A DNA stretch of 64,000 bases from positions 84,453 through 148,452 of the forward strand of contig NZ_JAHUTT010000001.1 in assembly GCF_019209865.1 (NCBI RefSeq), read 5' to 3'. Within the stretch, counting starts at the first letter, position 1. Every line of letters begins with the position of its first letter. Made by a program: the position numbers and the translations under genes. Source of the stretch: Shewanella sp. NIFS-20-20. Its GTDB lineage: Bacteria > Pseudomonadota > Gammaproteobacteria > Enterobacterales > Shewanellaceae. The notes under the pieces are model-generated. The model did not search any database, had not been told where the DNA came from, and saw only the letters and a list, made by a program, of their open reading frames with translations. Of the stretch, positions 29,701-37,642 are shown one piece after another.

Positions 29701-30414
29701 GTCGATTTAACGGCCTATTACGACGTTCTGGCCGATATTGATCGCCGTATCGCCAGTCAAAGTGCGCGGATCACCCGTGAAGTGGGTGAAGAGTTGTTCC
29801 TCGATGGGGTCTCTGAGTCTGCCGTTCGTATTCGCTCGCGCATCAGTGAACTTGAGTTCTGGCCTGAACTTGAGCAATTTGTTAAAGCATTCCATCAATG
29901 GCAAGCCGAAGGGTTTAGTGGGCTGCCGGATGAAGATTATGTTAATAGCATGCGGCGTGCGCTCGACATTATTGGTCGCAGTGCCTTGACGGGCGGTGTG
30001 GCCAAGTTGCTGGAAATCGAATTACGCCTCAAAGAAGGTAACTCGGATTTGATTATTCGTACCGACCGACAGCTCAATGAATCCTCGAGTCACGGCATGG
30101 CGTATTTGATCTTATGTAAGTTTCTACTGGCCTTTACACGTCTGTTGCGTGGTCCAGCCGAGGTTACTGTGCACTGGCCGATTGATGAACTTGGCACCTT
30201 GCACCATAACAATGTCAAAAAGATCTTTGATGCTTGTGAGAACAATAATATTAGCGTGTTGGGAGCCTTCCCAAATCCTGAGTCTGAGGTGCTTAGCCTG
30301 TTTGCGAATCGTTATATCATCAATAAGCAAACCCGAAAGCTGCAAGTGGTAAAACCCAAGATTAATCCCTTGGCAGAGAAACTGAAGGCCTTGGCCACAA
30401 AAGAGGTGGTGTAA
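26740..30414 (+). CDS. SMC-like ATPase, DUF3584/MksB (JetC)-type condensin subunit
   Basis: A 1224-residue protein with SMC architecture. An N-terminal ATPase half has Walker A G-T-N-A-S-G-K-T at 30-37. Long coiled coils rich in Gln/Glu/Leu cover about 235-525 and 600-960, separated by a short hinge-like block (about 528-597). The C-terminal half has a signature-like N-E-S-S-S-H-G-M-A-Y-L and Walker B V-H-W-P-I-D-E-L-G near 1143-1151. Size and P-loop match DUF3584. It is followed by two coupled genes resembling MukE/MukF-type partners, so a role in DNA loop extrusion/chromosome organisation is inferred. The frame is open to a GTG at 26707, but AAGGA precedes the ATG at 26740. Confidence 0.8.
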   Translation: MSSLNRIILIDTHLPGVVELALDGHTNICGTNASGKTTLQRLVPVFYGEYPSRVVPSTRDSFERWYLPNEASYIIYEYRKSDQQLYQAILSSAGDGKGVNYRFVATGFNFEDYVKQRQGDHVICYPASELGRQFKRQNIAVSNLLNTREFRAIIQNDRALLSTGSNRQELRAYARQFALCDPEFSLRHIEKLAKAVHSKEGKMETVKSMVAAILEEDGVNPPSSRLNPQRVEAWIRESQLIQGFEQIRPEFDKLADEFEQLQGTELRLASLHKGYRHDEGLEVQRQDQALLDSKATNLALKQLDEQWKDSRDELNLELSAAKGDINKFEDELDAIENQYQAFMDADIDAAKTALATIPQWRQDLQALNDRHKLQTEKHQDIEAAYNARRSELGEQLNRELEKLHADVDSCREQRDAQKELARSELEQIAQAGRDLEQQGLAGFHEQEYQLKLAMAAHQLKIDSVSYTEAEKLALAVLDERISHADEEQEVCAAKLERLSAQERKLRSERDRADDGLRLASKRVNEKLAALDDIKHVLFPESHTLLEYLRREAPGWESGLGKVIAPELLHRTDLRPVRSHEDNQELFGLSLDLKSLDIPAYAASEQELRLQLQQGQDAHSAAQAVQQQAEDLLVASNAALDNLAKELTQARAHNQHSREELRRLLDEKRTLQAQVNTALAERKQQAGKQLVILQAEIKQLASDKQEWQQQHQSDVMDNRMEKTAFWQEIIGAIELTLTQQQQQISHRRQHAKSELQACETWYKNELKSRGIDEDQILDLKRQIKAIETQIVAAEQGRSQVLRYDDWYQHSWRQRKPKLQAQLTEVKASYATFEQQLKTKMQAVKNHRAELEADKRQSDNIQVEASENLTKLRSLLRKLADIKLPSNQDEAAGSISERLRQGDELLLKRESLLNSVKQYVDHFDSVIVSKSGSSLAETWERARSDATLVTDKGIRLLDYRKLVPALAQLLNVMVPQSITALREQGRIFGVDLTAYYDVLADIDRRIASQSARITREVGEELFLDGVSESAVRIRSRISELEFWPELEQFVKAFHQWQAEGFSGLPDEDYVNSMRRALDIIGRSALTGGVAKLLEIELRLKEGNSDLIIRTDRQLNESSSHGMAYLILCKFLLAFTRLLRGPAEVTVHWPIDELGTLHHNNVKKIFDACENNNISVLGAFPNPESEVLSLFANRYIINKQTRKLQVVKPKINPLAEKLKALATKEVV

Positions 30415-31061
30415 TGGATCAAGTCACATTGATGGCGAGTCAAAGCGAGTTAGTTGAGCGGTTACTTCAAGGTGAGTTTATCTGCCGTACCAGTGGTGAA
30501 GAGCAATGGCGCGCATTGAAAAGTGCCGCCAATCGCGAACAGATAGAGCACTATCTCAATCAGTTAAATCGCACCTTGTGTAGTGCCTCTGAAGGGGAAG
30601 TGTTTTTTTGCGGTTACCTGCAATTAGGTGAGAATGAGCGCAAAGTGATTTCGGCGCAGTTTAAAGAGATCTGTCAAGCGCTTATCCCTATGGTGGAATG
30701 GTTAGTGTTAATGCAAGAGGCCTCTGGCCAAGACGCCTCACTCGTTGAAGGTTCGGCGCTGCGCTTACCAGAATTGCAAACACGCATTGAAGATACGCCG
30801 GCCCTGCGTGAGCAGCTGACTCAAGTCAGCCAATATCGCTTGTTTGGCTCGACCTCGACCAATGTTGATGCACAGATTAAGTTAGTGTTTAAACGCTTAG
30901 TGGAACTGGGCTATTTACTTAAACCAAACCCAGAGAAGCAAATTTACATCGCCACAGGTAAAGTCGACTACCTCTATGAGGTGATCCGCTTTATCGACGA
31001 AACCGAAGGGCTGCAATTGGAGGCGCAAGCTGAAACCGCGACCCAGAGGGATTTGCTATGA
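30414..31061 (+). CDS. Probable MksE/MukE-like condensin accessory subunit
   Basis: 215 residues, start overlapping the SMC stop as TAATG, so translation is coupled. The C-terminal half (I-K-L-V-F-K-R-L-V-E-L-G-Y-L-L-K-P then I-Y-I-A-T-G-K-V-D-Y-L-Y) looks like a winged-helix (KITE-type) module as in MukE/MksE/JetB. The segment Q-Y-R-L-F-G-S-T-S-T-N near 143-153 precedes it. I assign it by position, size and this pattern; no strong motif proves it. It would bridge the SMC heads and the kleisin. Confidence 0.6.
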   Translation: MDQVTLMASQSELVERLLQGEFICRTSGEEQWRALKSAANREQIEHYLNQLNRTLCSASEGEVFFCGYLQLGENERKVISAQFKEICQALIPMVEWLVLMQEASGQDASLVEGSALRLPELQTRIEDTPALREQLTQVSQYRLFGSTSTNVDAQIKLVFKRLVELGYLLKPNPEKQIYIATGKVDYLYEVIRFIDETEGLQLEAQAETATQRDLL

Positions 31062-31160
31062 GCATGAGTTTACATCGGCTTGGGGAGATAAGCTGGCTTG
31101 ATGTTGCGCCTCAGAGGAGTTTGCTATGAGCACCAATTTACATCAAGCCGGGGTTAAGTT
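31042..31160 (+). repeat. Degenerate 68-bp tandem duplication at the second/third gene junction
   Basis: The junction CAGAGG-x-x-TTTGCTATGAGC occurs at 31044-31063 and again at 31112-31131, each time followed by TTTACATC and then GGGG at the same spacing. The repeat unit is 68 bp. Copy 1 joins the end of the MksE-like gene to a mini-ORF, and copy 2 joins the mini-ORF to the MksF-like gene. Confidence 0.75.
31058..31129 (+). CDS. 23-residue mini-ORF between the condensin-like genes
   Basis: ATG at 31058 overlaps the preceding stop (ATGA), and its own TGA overlaps the next gene's ATG at 31126 (ATGA). Its first residues M-S-M-S-L-H-R-L-G mirror the next protein's M-S-T-N-L-H-Q-A-G, and its end P-Q-R-S-L-L mirrors the preceding protein's T-Q-R-D-L-L. 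It is therefore most likely a by-product of the tandem duplication that still passes ribosomes along; a function for the peptide is not claimed. Confidence 0.35.
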   Translation: MSMSLHRLGEISWLDVAPQRSLL

Positions 31161-32346
31161 GCTTAAGCAACTTGGCCGCCACAGTGATGTGATCATGGAT
31201 GTGTATTTGGCGGGCTCCTTGACCGATGGCCAACATGATCCTACGGTCATCGACAAGTTGCAAAAGGCTGGGATCCTATGGCGACCGGAGCCGCAAGAGC
31301 CGCTGCGTTTAAAGCGCACCTTGCGCGCCCTGTTAGAGGAAGGTCTCAGCGATGAGCGCAATCGCCAAATTGACGCCAATGTTGGCTCGGCGCTCGCGAC
31401 TATCAAGACCTTAGCCGAGCATTATAAAGAAGCGCGTCACCATTTGGATTTTAGCGCCGCCGAAGCTTATCTTAATGACTTAAATGAGCATGTGTTCAGT
31501 TTTACCGAAGGCTTGCGTTACGCGATTCGCGTGCTCTGGAGTCGGATCAATAACGAGTTTGGTTACGTCGGTTCGATTAGCGCCAAAATTCGTGAGAATG
31601 AATTGGCCCAGAGTCAGGTGACCGAATTGCTCAATGGCCTTGCTATGTTCCATTTTGATGAGCTGGCCAATATTGCCGGAGATATTCGCGAGCTGAGACG
31701 TTTGCTGGTTACCAGCTTGCAAGATCAAATGAGTTATTGTGCTCAAGAGTTGTCGGTAGTCCAGGGGCGATTACTCGAATTGCTGGGCCGATTTAGACAA
31801 ATTCAAGGCCGTACTCGGTTATTAAAAGGCTGGTTGTTACACACGGATTTGCATCCTGATTATCAGGTCGAAAATCATGTGGCTCATCAACAAATATCCA
31901 GTTTGTTTAATCGTGCCGATGCCATTCTGGCGCCGGCTCATGTGGATGTACATAACAGTCTTCATGAAACCGAATTGCTTGAGTTAGTGGCTAAGATTAA
32001 AAGCATTAGTCATTTAACTGCAGCCGATAAACCACTAGCCGAGCCACAATTACTGTCGCTCAGTGCCAACGATGATTTTGCCATCGAGGATGACCCGCTG
32101 AAGTTAGCGGTTGAACAATATTTTATGGCGGTGATTGAGTCGGGCTCGCGTCAATCGGCGCTTGAATATCTTGAGCAGCAGCAACTCCCTTGGCCTAGCG
32201 AAAATTGGTTATATCAGGTGATCTGTGGCTATGATGGGCTCGTAGAAGAGTATCGCCAATTTTTCGAGCTTGAGCCCATCGGTGAGGATCATCCCGTCTA
32301 TAGCGGTAACTTTATTATTCGTGATGTCGAGCTATGGCTCGCCTAA
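31126..32346 (+). CDS. Probable MksF/kleisin-like (JetA-like) condensin subunit
   Basis: 406 residues, mainly helical and without a signal peptide. The N-terminus looks like a winged-helix region (about 1-75, including L-R-A-L-L-E-E-G-L-S), followed by a long helical middle and a C-terminal region with I-E-D-D-P-L-K-L-A-V-E. This layout, the size, and the position behind an SMC and a MukE-like gene suggest the kleisin of a MukBEF/Mks/Wadjet-type complex. No TOPRIM (MksG/JetD) nuclease gene follows; a terminator comes 31 bp later. AGAGGAG lies 10 bp before the ATG. The assignment is by context more than by motif. Confidence 0.6.
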   Translation: MSTNLHQAGVKLLKQLGRHSDVIMDVYLAGSLTDGQHDPTVIDKLQKAGILWRPEPQEPLRLKRTLRALLEEGLSDERNRQIDANVGSALATIKTLAEHYKEARHHLDFSAAEAYLNDLNEHVFSFTEGLRYAIRVLWSRINNEFGYVGSISAKIRENELAQSQVTELLNGLAMFHFDELANIAGDIRELRRLLVTSLQDQMSYCAQELSVVQGRLLELLGRFRQIQGRTRLLKGWLLHTDLHPDYQVENHVAHQQISSLFNRADAILAPAHVDVHNSLHETELLELVAKIKSISHLTAADKPLAEPQLLSLSANDDFAIEDDPLKLAVEQYFMAVIESGSRQSALEYLEQQQLPWPSENWLYQVICGYDGLVEEYRQFFELEPIGEDHPVYSGNFIIRDVELWLA

Positions 32347-32376
32347 ACGCCATCGTGTACTGTAATTTGTCTCAAT

Positions 32377-32401
32377 AATGCAGCCTTAGGCTGCATTTTT
32401 T
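32377..32401 (+). terminator. Rho-independent terminator of the condensin-like operon
   Basis: AATGCAGCC, loop TTA, GGCTGCATT followed by TTTT, starting 31 bp after the stop. Confidence 0.88.
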
Positions 32402-32830
32402 GTCTAGATGATCTCCCTTGCTGCTCAGCTAATCTTTTGCTCGCACGCTTATTTTTGCTGATTATTTGGTGTTATATCCTGTCGGCTCAGCTTATTGCAG
32501 AGTAAGTCACTGATTTGGTTTAAGCTGTTGTTCTTGTTATGTTTTACTAATGTTATTTAAGTAAAAGTTTAGATTATCTATAAAATTATTGGTGTACATT
32601 ATTGTCTTTTAAAAACAATGGTTTGCGCCATTTCGCTGAAAATGGCTTCCGAGATAAATGCTTTGTTATTGGATTTGCGAGTTGATATTTATGCCAGCAT
32701 GTTTCACTATCCCAAGCAGTAATCCAGCCAAACTGAGTTAAGACGCTGTTTATACGGCGCCTATTCAGGGGTGATGACGGATAAAAATACAATTATAAAT
32801 ACGCATTCACGTATGTGGGGAAGAGGTTTT
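32402..32830. other. 429-bp intergenic region upstream of the symporter
   Basis: AT-rich, with no convincing gene on either strand. It should hold the symporter promoter; several AT-rich stretches near 32535-32600 could serve, but no clear -35/-10 pair or operator stands out. In-frame GTG/ATG codons at 32771, 32774 and 32813 would extend the symporter into its 3' end. Confidence 0.5.
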
Positions 32831-34075
32831 ATGGGTAGTCGTTCCTTGTCAGTCCGCATTTTTATCGGCCTAGTTGTTGGCTTAATCTTAGGCTCGATAG
32901 TGCAATATTTTTTGAGTGATATTGCTTTCTTTGGCGACAATTTGCTGGCCTTTTTCAGTGGTATTGGCACCATGTTCGTGAATATGATCATGATGTTGGT
33001 CGTGCCGCTCGTGTTTATCAGTATTGTGTGTGGCGTGTGCGAGCTGCAAGATCTTAAAAGTTTTGGTCGCTTAGGCACTAAAACCTTTGGTTTCTATATT
33101 ATCAATACCTTGTTATCAATTGCCGCGGCCTTTTCGGTGGTGTTGTTGCTCAACCCAGGTTCAGGTGTCGATATGCGCAGTGGTGCCGAGGTGACATTGG
33201 CCGCGACTGAACTGCCTAACTTAATGAATCTACTCGTCGACATTGTGCCGCGCAATCCGGTTGCAGCCTTTGCTTCGGCGAATATGCTCCAAATTATCTT
33301 TATGGCACTGCTGCTGGGTGGGGTCATGAAGTCGATGGGCGCGACAGTAGCGTCAGCGGTCACTGGCTTTCAAGCGGCCAACAAGATCATGATGAAGCTG
33401 ATCTCGGTGGTGATGTCGCTCGCCCCCATCGGTGTCTTTGCTTTAATGTTTAAGTTGGGCGCCACCTTAGAGGCGGCAGTGTTTTTAAGCGTGTTGCAAT
33501 ACTTGTTATTGATCATCGGCCTATTGGTGTTGTGGGTGTTTGTGGTTTACCCAACCGCCGTGGGTATCTTTACGCCTATCAGCGCGGCAAAATTTAGAAA
33601 GCAAACCCAAGAGCAAGTGCTGTTCTCATTATCGACCGCTAGCTCTAACGCCACCATCCCAGTGACCATGCGCACCTTAACCGAAAAGCTTGGGGTGAAC
33701 CGTGCGGTAGCAGGGTTCGGGGTGCCACTGGGTGCCACCATGAATATGGGCGGGGTATCGATTTACATCACAGTGGCGATTTTCTTTATTGCCAATGCGT
33801 TTGGTATGCCCATTACGTGGGAGCAAGTACCGACGGTACTGTTTAGTATCTTCCTATTATCCGTTGGCGCCGGCGGCGTACCTGGCGGTGGTATGGTGAT
33901 GATTGGGGTGCTGATTCATCAAATGGGGTTGCCGATAGAGGCTTTTGCCTTGGTGGCGGCACTCGACCGTTTGATTGATATGATTTTAACCTCATGCAAT
34001 GTGGTGGGAGATACGGCGGTGTTGACCATCGTCGATCAAACCGAAAAACAGCATGAGCCGCAGGCTGCTGCATAA
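32831..34075 (+). CDS. Dicarboxylate/amino acid:cation symporter family (DAACS) transporter with unusual binding site
   Basis: Inner-membrane Na+ (or H+)-coupled symporter, 414 residues from the ATG at 32831, which has AAGAGG 5 bp upstream; upstream in-frame starts would add 14-20 atypical residues. Family marks are the serine-rich hairpin S-S-N-A-T-I-P near 270, P-L-G-A-T-M-N-M-G-G ending at 308, the HP2 G-G-V-P-G-G-G, and D383-M-I-L-T-S-C-N-V-V-G-D394. The usual N-M-D-G-T reads N-M-G-G-V, and the Arg that binds the substrate side-chain carboxylate in GltPh aligns with Leu386. A neutral substrate, or altered Na+ coupling, is therefore likelier than glutamate/aspartate. Confidence 0.85.
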   Translation: MGSRSLSVRIFIGLVVGLILGSIVQYFLSDIAFFGDNLLAFFSGIGTMFVNMIMMLVVPLVFISIVCGVCELQDLKSFGRLGTKTFGFYIINTLLSIAAAFSVVLLLNPGSGVDMRSGAEVTLAATELPNLMNLLVDIVPRNPVAAFASANMLQIIFMALLLGGVMKSMGATVASAVTGFQAANKIMMKLISVVMSLAPIGVFALMFKLGATLEAAVFLSVLQYLLLIIGLLVLWVFVVYPTAVGIFTPISAAKFRKQTQEQVLFSLSTASSNATIPVTMRTLTEKLGVNRAVAGFGVPLGATMNMGGVSIYITVAIFFIANAFGMPITWEQVPTVLFSIFLLSVGAGGVPGGGMVMIGVLIHQMGLPIEAFALVAALDRLIDMILTSCNVVGDTAVLTIVDQTEKQHEPQAAA

Positions 34076-34083
34076 GGGATTCT

Positions 34084-34123
34084 GCCATAAAAAAATCCGG
34101 TCATTACCGGATTTTTTTATGGC
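34084..34123. terminator. Bidirectional terminator between symporter gene and fbp
   Basis: An 18-bp perfect stem with loop CATT; each arm has a run of seven A or T, so it works in both directions for the two convergent genes. Confidence 0.92.
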
Positions 34124-34136
34124 AAATTATCTGCGA

Positions 34137-35129
34137 TTAGCACTCAGGCTCTTGATCATCATAATGCTGACCGTGGTACTCAAGGCAGGCATTCACTTCG
34201 TTAGCTGAACCTAAAATGACGGCCACGCGTTGATGAATATGCTCGGGTGCTATATCTAAAATGGCTTCATAACCGGTGGAGGCAACTCCGCCAGCTTGCT
34301 CTACTAATAAGGCCATTGGATTGGCTTCGTACATGAGGCGGAGTTTAAACGGCTTGTTGGGATCTTTATGATCGCTTGGGTAGGTAAAAATACCGCCGCG
34401 GCACAAGACCCGATGAACATCACCTACCATGGCGGCAATCCAACGCATATTAAAATTACGTGCACGTGGGCCTAAGGTACCTAGCAATAAGTCACTAATG
34501 TAACTTTGCATCGGCGCTTCCCAAAAACGCTGGTTTGACATATTGATGGCAAATTCGCTGGTGTCTGGGCTGATGCTCATGGCGGGGTTAGTCAGTAAGA
34601 ACTCTTGACTGTTAGGATCCAAAGTAAACAATTGCACTCCCTGACCTGTGGTTAAGGCGAGCATGGTCGATGGACCGTAAAGCACATAGCCTGCGGCAAC
34701 TTGATCGCGACCTGGCTGCAAAAAGCTTTGCTGATCGGCCTTGCCTTCAGGGGCCGGTAACACAGAGAAAATCGTGCCAACCAATGAATTGATATCGATG
34801 TTTGATGAGCCATCGAGAGGGTCGAAACATACCAAATAGGAGCCGTCGCTATTTAATACCACGATCTCATCTTCTTCTTCTGACGCCAATGCTTTCACTT
34901 GGCTATCTATCGCCAGCGCTTGCTTGAGCATGTCGTTGGTAATGATATCGAGCTTTTTCTGGGTCTCTCCCTGTACATTTTCTTGCTCAGTCGCTCCAAG
35001 CACGCCAGCTAAGGCCCCGTGTCTTACGGCTTGACTGATGTCTTTGGCACTATTCGCTAAGGTATGTATGACTTGCGTCAAAGAAGCACTGAGTTGCTGG
35101 GTCGATAGCACTTGAGCCAAGGTTTGCAT
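34137..35129 (-). CDS. fbp: Fructose-1,6-bisphosphatase class 1
   Basis: Gluconeogenic enzyme removing the C1 phosphate of fructose-1,6-bisphosphate. The metal/substrate signature F-D-P-L-D-G-S-S-N lies at residues 102-110, and G-G-I-F-T-Y-P and [11 protein letters not shown] further on are also typical. 330 residues. AGGA lies 7 bp before the ATG. It is monocistronic and shares the bidirectional terminator with the symporter gene. Confidence 0.95.
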   Translation of the reverse strand: MQTLAQVLSTQQLSASLTQVIHTLANSAKDISQAVRHGALAGVLGATEQENVQGETQKKLDIITNDMLKQALAIDSQVKALASEEEDEIVVLNSDGSYLVCFDPLDGSSNIDINSLVGTIFSVLPAPEGKADQQSFLQPGRDQVAAGYVLYGPSTMLALTTGQGVQLFTLDPNSQEFLLTNPAMSISPDTSEFAINMSNQRFWEAPMQSYISDLLLGTLGPRARNFNMRWIAAMVGDVHRVLCRGGIFTYPSDHKDPNKPFKLRLMYEANPMALLVEQAGGVASTGYEAILDIAPEHIHQRVAVILGSANEVNACLEYHGQHYDDQEPEC

Positions 35130-35280
35130 CTGAAATCCTCATTTTCATTTTTAAAATAGGGTCATTCACGCGAGATAGTGCGGATAATAACGCAGACGAG
35201 GGCGAAATTCAGCGACAGAGTTTGGTTTTTGCTCAGAATCAGGCAGAATCAAGGCAGTTTACTCACATTAGGGAATAATA

Positions 35281-37521
35281 ATGACTAGAAAATGGATCCC
35301 GCTGGCGGCCTTAGCCATGCCTTTTGCGCTCTCGGCTCAAGCCCTTACGCCTGCACTGCCTGCTCCCGTTGGCGACAGCACGCCGTTGGCCATTGCTAGA
35401 ATGCATGACTCTCCAGCACTCGAAGGTAACAGCCCTAGGGGGCTGAAGCTGTCACCCGATGGTCAGCGAGTGACCTATCTGGCGCCGCGCAGTGATGATC
35501 AACATTTCTTTGATTTATGGCAAATGGATATTGGATCTGGCAAGCATTCCCGCTTACTCGATGCCAGCTTGCTCAAAGCCAGCGAATTATCCGATGAAGA
35601 AAAAGCCAGGCGTGAGCGCCAACGTATTTATGGTCAGGGCATCATGGAATACGATTGGTCCAGTGATGGTCAGAGTGTGTTAATCCCTTCTGCCGGTAAT
35701 CTTTATCTGTACCAAGTTGCAACTCAGCAATTGTTGCCGTTAGCGATATCAGGCTTTGCTACCGACGCCAGAGTGTCGCCACAAGGTCATTACGTTTCTT
35801 ATATTAAAGATCAAAATCTATTTATCTATGATCTCGCCAAAGCAAAAGAGCGCCAGTTGACCTTCGATGGCGGTGATGCCATTAAAAATGGCATGGCTGA
35901 ATTTGTTGCCCAAGAAGAAATGGGACGGATGACAGGGTATTGGTGGGCACCGGATGAGAGTGCTATTGCTTATACCCGCATTGATGAGTCGCCGGTGGAA
36001 TTGGTGACGCGCAATGAAATTTATGCCGATGGCATTAAGCTAACTGAACAACGATACCCTTATGCTGGCAAGGCCAATGTTTTGATTGAATTAGGGGTGC
36101 TATCCCTTGATTCTGGCTTGACGACTTGGGTGGATTTAGGCCGCGAAACCGATGGCTATTTGGCGCGAGTCAAGTGGTTACCCGATACCTCTGGGGTCAC
36201 GTTTCAATGGCAAAATCGTAGCCAACAACAGTTGGACTTACGCCTAGCCTCTTGGCCGCAAACCGATAGCGCTCAGGTGCAAACCTTGTTAACTGAACGC
36301 AGTGATGCCTGGATTAATTTGCACGATGACTTAACGTTTCTTAAATCGTCAGGCTTTATTTGGGCATCCGAGCGCAGCGGCTTTAAGCATTTATACCGCT
36401 ATGACGCGCAGGGTAAGCTCCTCCAGCAATTAACCGCAGGTGATTGGGCCGTCGATAATATCGAATATGTCGATGAGGCGAATGGCTGGGTGTATTTTAC
36501 TGGCCGTAAAGATACCGTGATTGAGCGGCGGATTTACCGAGTCGCGCTCGAGGGTGGCGAAGTGGAAGCCGTTAGCCAGCGCGCTGGCATGCATGCACCG
36601 GTATTCGCCAAAAACAGCCCAATTTATCTCGATTACTTTAATTCATTGGCCCAGCCACCTCAGGTGAGTCTGCATGATAGCCAAGGCAAATTACTTAGCT
36701 GGGTTGAGCAAAACGTCGTTGATAAGCAGCACCCTTTATTTCCGTATTTTGGTTTATGGCAATTGCCTGAATTTGGTCAATTGGCGGCTGAAGATGGTCA
36801 GTCTCTGGTCTATCGATTATTTAAACCGGCGGATTTTGATGCCACTAAGCAATATCCGGTGGTGGTTCGTGTGTATGGCGGCCCCCATGCGCAACTGGTG
36901 ACCAATAGTTGGAGTAGCCATGATTACTTTACTCAGCATTTACTGCAACGTGGCTATTTAGTCTTTCAGTTGGATAATCGCGGCAGCGCCAACCGTGGCA
37001 CGCGCTTTGAGCATGTAATTTACCAAAATCTGGGTGATCTGGAAGTCAAAGATCAGCAAGTGGGGGTGAAGTATTTACGCAATTTGCCGTATGTCGCCGA
37101 TGAGCGGATAGCTATTTTTGGTCACAGTTATGGTGGCTATATGGCCTTGATGAGTCAATTCAAAGCGCCACAAGACTTTAAGGTCGCGATTTCAGGGGCA
37201 CCTGTCACGGATTGGGGCTTGTACGACACGCATTACACTGAACGCTATATGGGCCATCCCGTCACGAATGCTGATGGCTATAAACGTGCCTCGGTGTTGC
37301 CATATGTGGATAATTACCAAGGGGGATTGCTGATTTATCATGGCATGGCCGATGACAACGTCTTATTTGAAAATAGCACCCGGGTCTATAAGGCCTTACA
37401 AGATCAAGGCAAGCTATTTCAGATGATCGACTATCCCGGTGCTAAGCATTCGATGCGGGGCAATGCTGTCCGCAATCACTTGTATTTATCGATAGCTGAC
37501 TTTCTTGACCGTCAACTCTAG
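35281..37521 (+). CDS. Dipeptidyl peptidase IV, S9B family
   Basis: Secreted or periplasmic serine peptidase releasing X-Pro dipeptides. A signal peptide (1-20, ending L-S-A-Q-A) precedes the beta-propeller and the alpha/beta-hydrolase domain. The substrate N-terminus-binding Glu pair is in Q-E-E-M at 211-214. The catalytic set is S616 in G-H-S-Y-G-G, Asp at 691/692 in A-D-D-N-V and H723 in A-K-H-S-M. The 746-residue length fits bacterial DPP IV. AGGGA lies 8 bp before the ATG. It diverges from fbp. Confidence 0.92.
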   Translation: MTRKWIPLAALAMPFALSAQALTPALPAPVGDSTPLAIARMHDSPALEGNSPRGLKLSPDGQRVTYLAPRSDDQHFFDLWQMDIGSGKHSRLLDASLLKASELSDEEKARRERQRIYGQGIMEYDWSSDGQSVLIPSAGNLYLYQVATQQLLPLAISGFATDARVSPQGHYVSYIKDQNLFIYDLAKAKERQLTFDGGDAIKNGMAEFVAQEEMGRMTGYWWAPDESAIAYTRIDESPVELVTRNEIYADGIKLTEQRYPYAGKANVLIELGVLSLDSGLTTWVDLGRETDGYLARVKWLPDTSGVTFQWQNRSQQQLDLRLASWPQTDSAQVQTLLTERSDAWINLHDDLTFLKSSGFIWASERSGFKHLYRYDAQGKLLQQLTAGDWAVDNIEYVDEANGWVYFTGRKDTVIERRIYRVALEGGEVEAVSQRAGMHAPVFAKNSPIYLDYFNSLAQPPQVSLHDSQGKLLSWVEQNVVDKQHPLFPYFGLWQLPEFGQLAAEDGQSLVYRLFKPADFDATKQYPVVVRVYGGPHAQLVTNSWSSHDYFTQHLLQRGYLVFQLDNRGSANRGTRFEHVIYQNLGDLEVKDQQVGVKYLRNLPYVADERIAIFGHSYGGYMALMSQFKAPQDFKVAISGAPVTDWGLYDTHYTERYMGHPVTNADGYKRASVLPYVDNYQGGLLIYHGMADDNVLFENSTRVYKALQDQGKLFQMIDYPGAKHSMRGNAVRNHLYLSIADFLDRQL

Positions 37522-37537
37522 TTTAACGGGCGTTAGT

Positions 37538-37558
37538 GCACCGCATTGATTGCGGTGC
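37538..37558 (+). terminator. Short hairpin after the DPP IV gene
   Basis: GCACCGCA and TGCGGTGC around TTGAT, 17 bp after the stop. There is no T-run; it is likely minor next to the stronger hairpin at 37600. Confidence 0.3.
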
Positions 37559-37599
37559 CTTGAGTCACTGGCTGCGCCGATGACGGAAAAAAGCCATAA

Positions 37600-37627
37600 A
37601 AAAACCGCTATCAAGATAGCGGTTTTT
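37600..37627. terminator. Bidirectional terminator between DPP IV gene and arcA
   Basis: AAAAACCGCTATC pairs with GATAGCGGTTTTT around a two-base loop, between convergent genes. Confidence 0.9.
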
Positions 37628-37642
37628 AACATCACCGAGTGA

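Noticed and set aside
26740..32346. Complete Wadjet plasmid-defence system
   Set aside because: No JetD/MksG TOPRIM gene is present before the terminator, and the surroundings are core metabolic genes, not a defence island.
32586..32792. 68-codon minus-strand ORF before the symporter
   Set aside because: It overlaps the symporter 5' region and shows no family features or ribosome-binding site.
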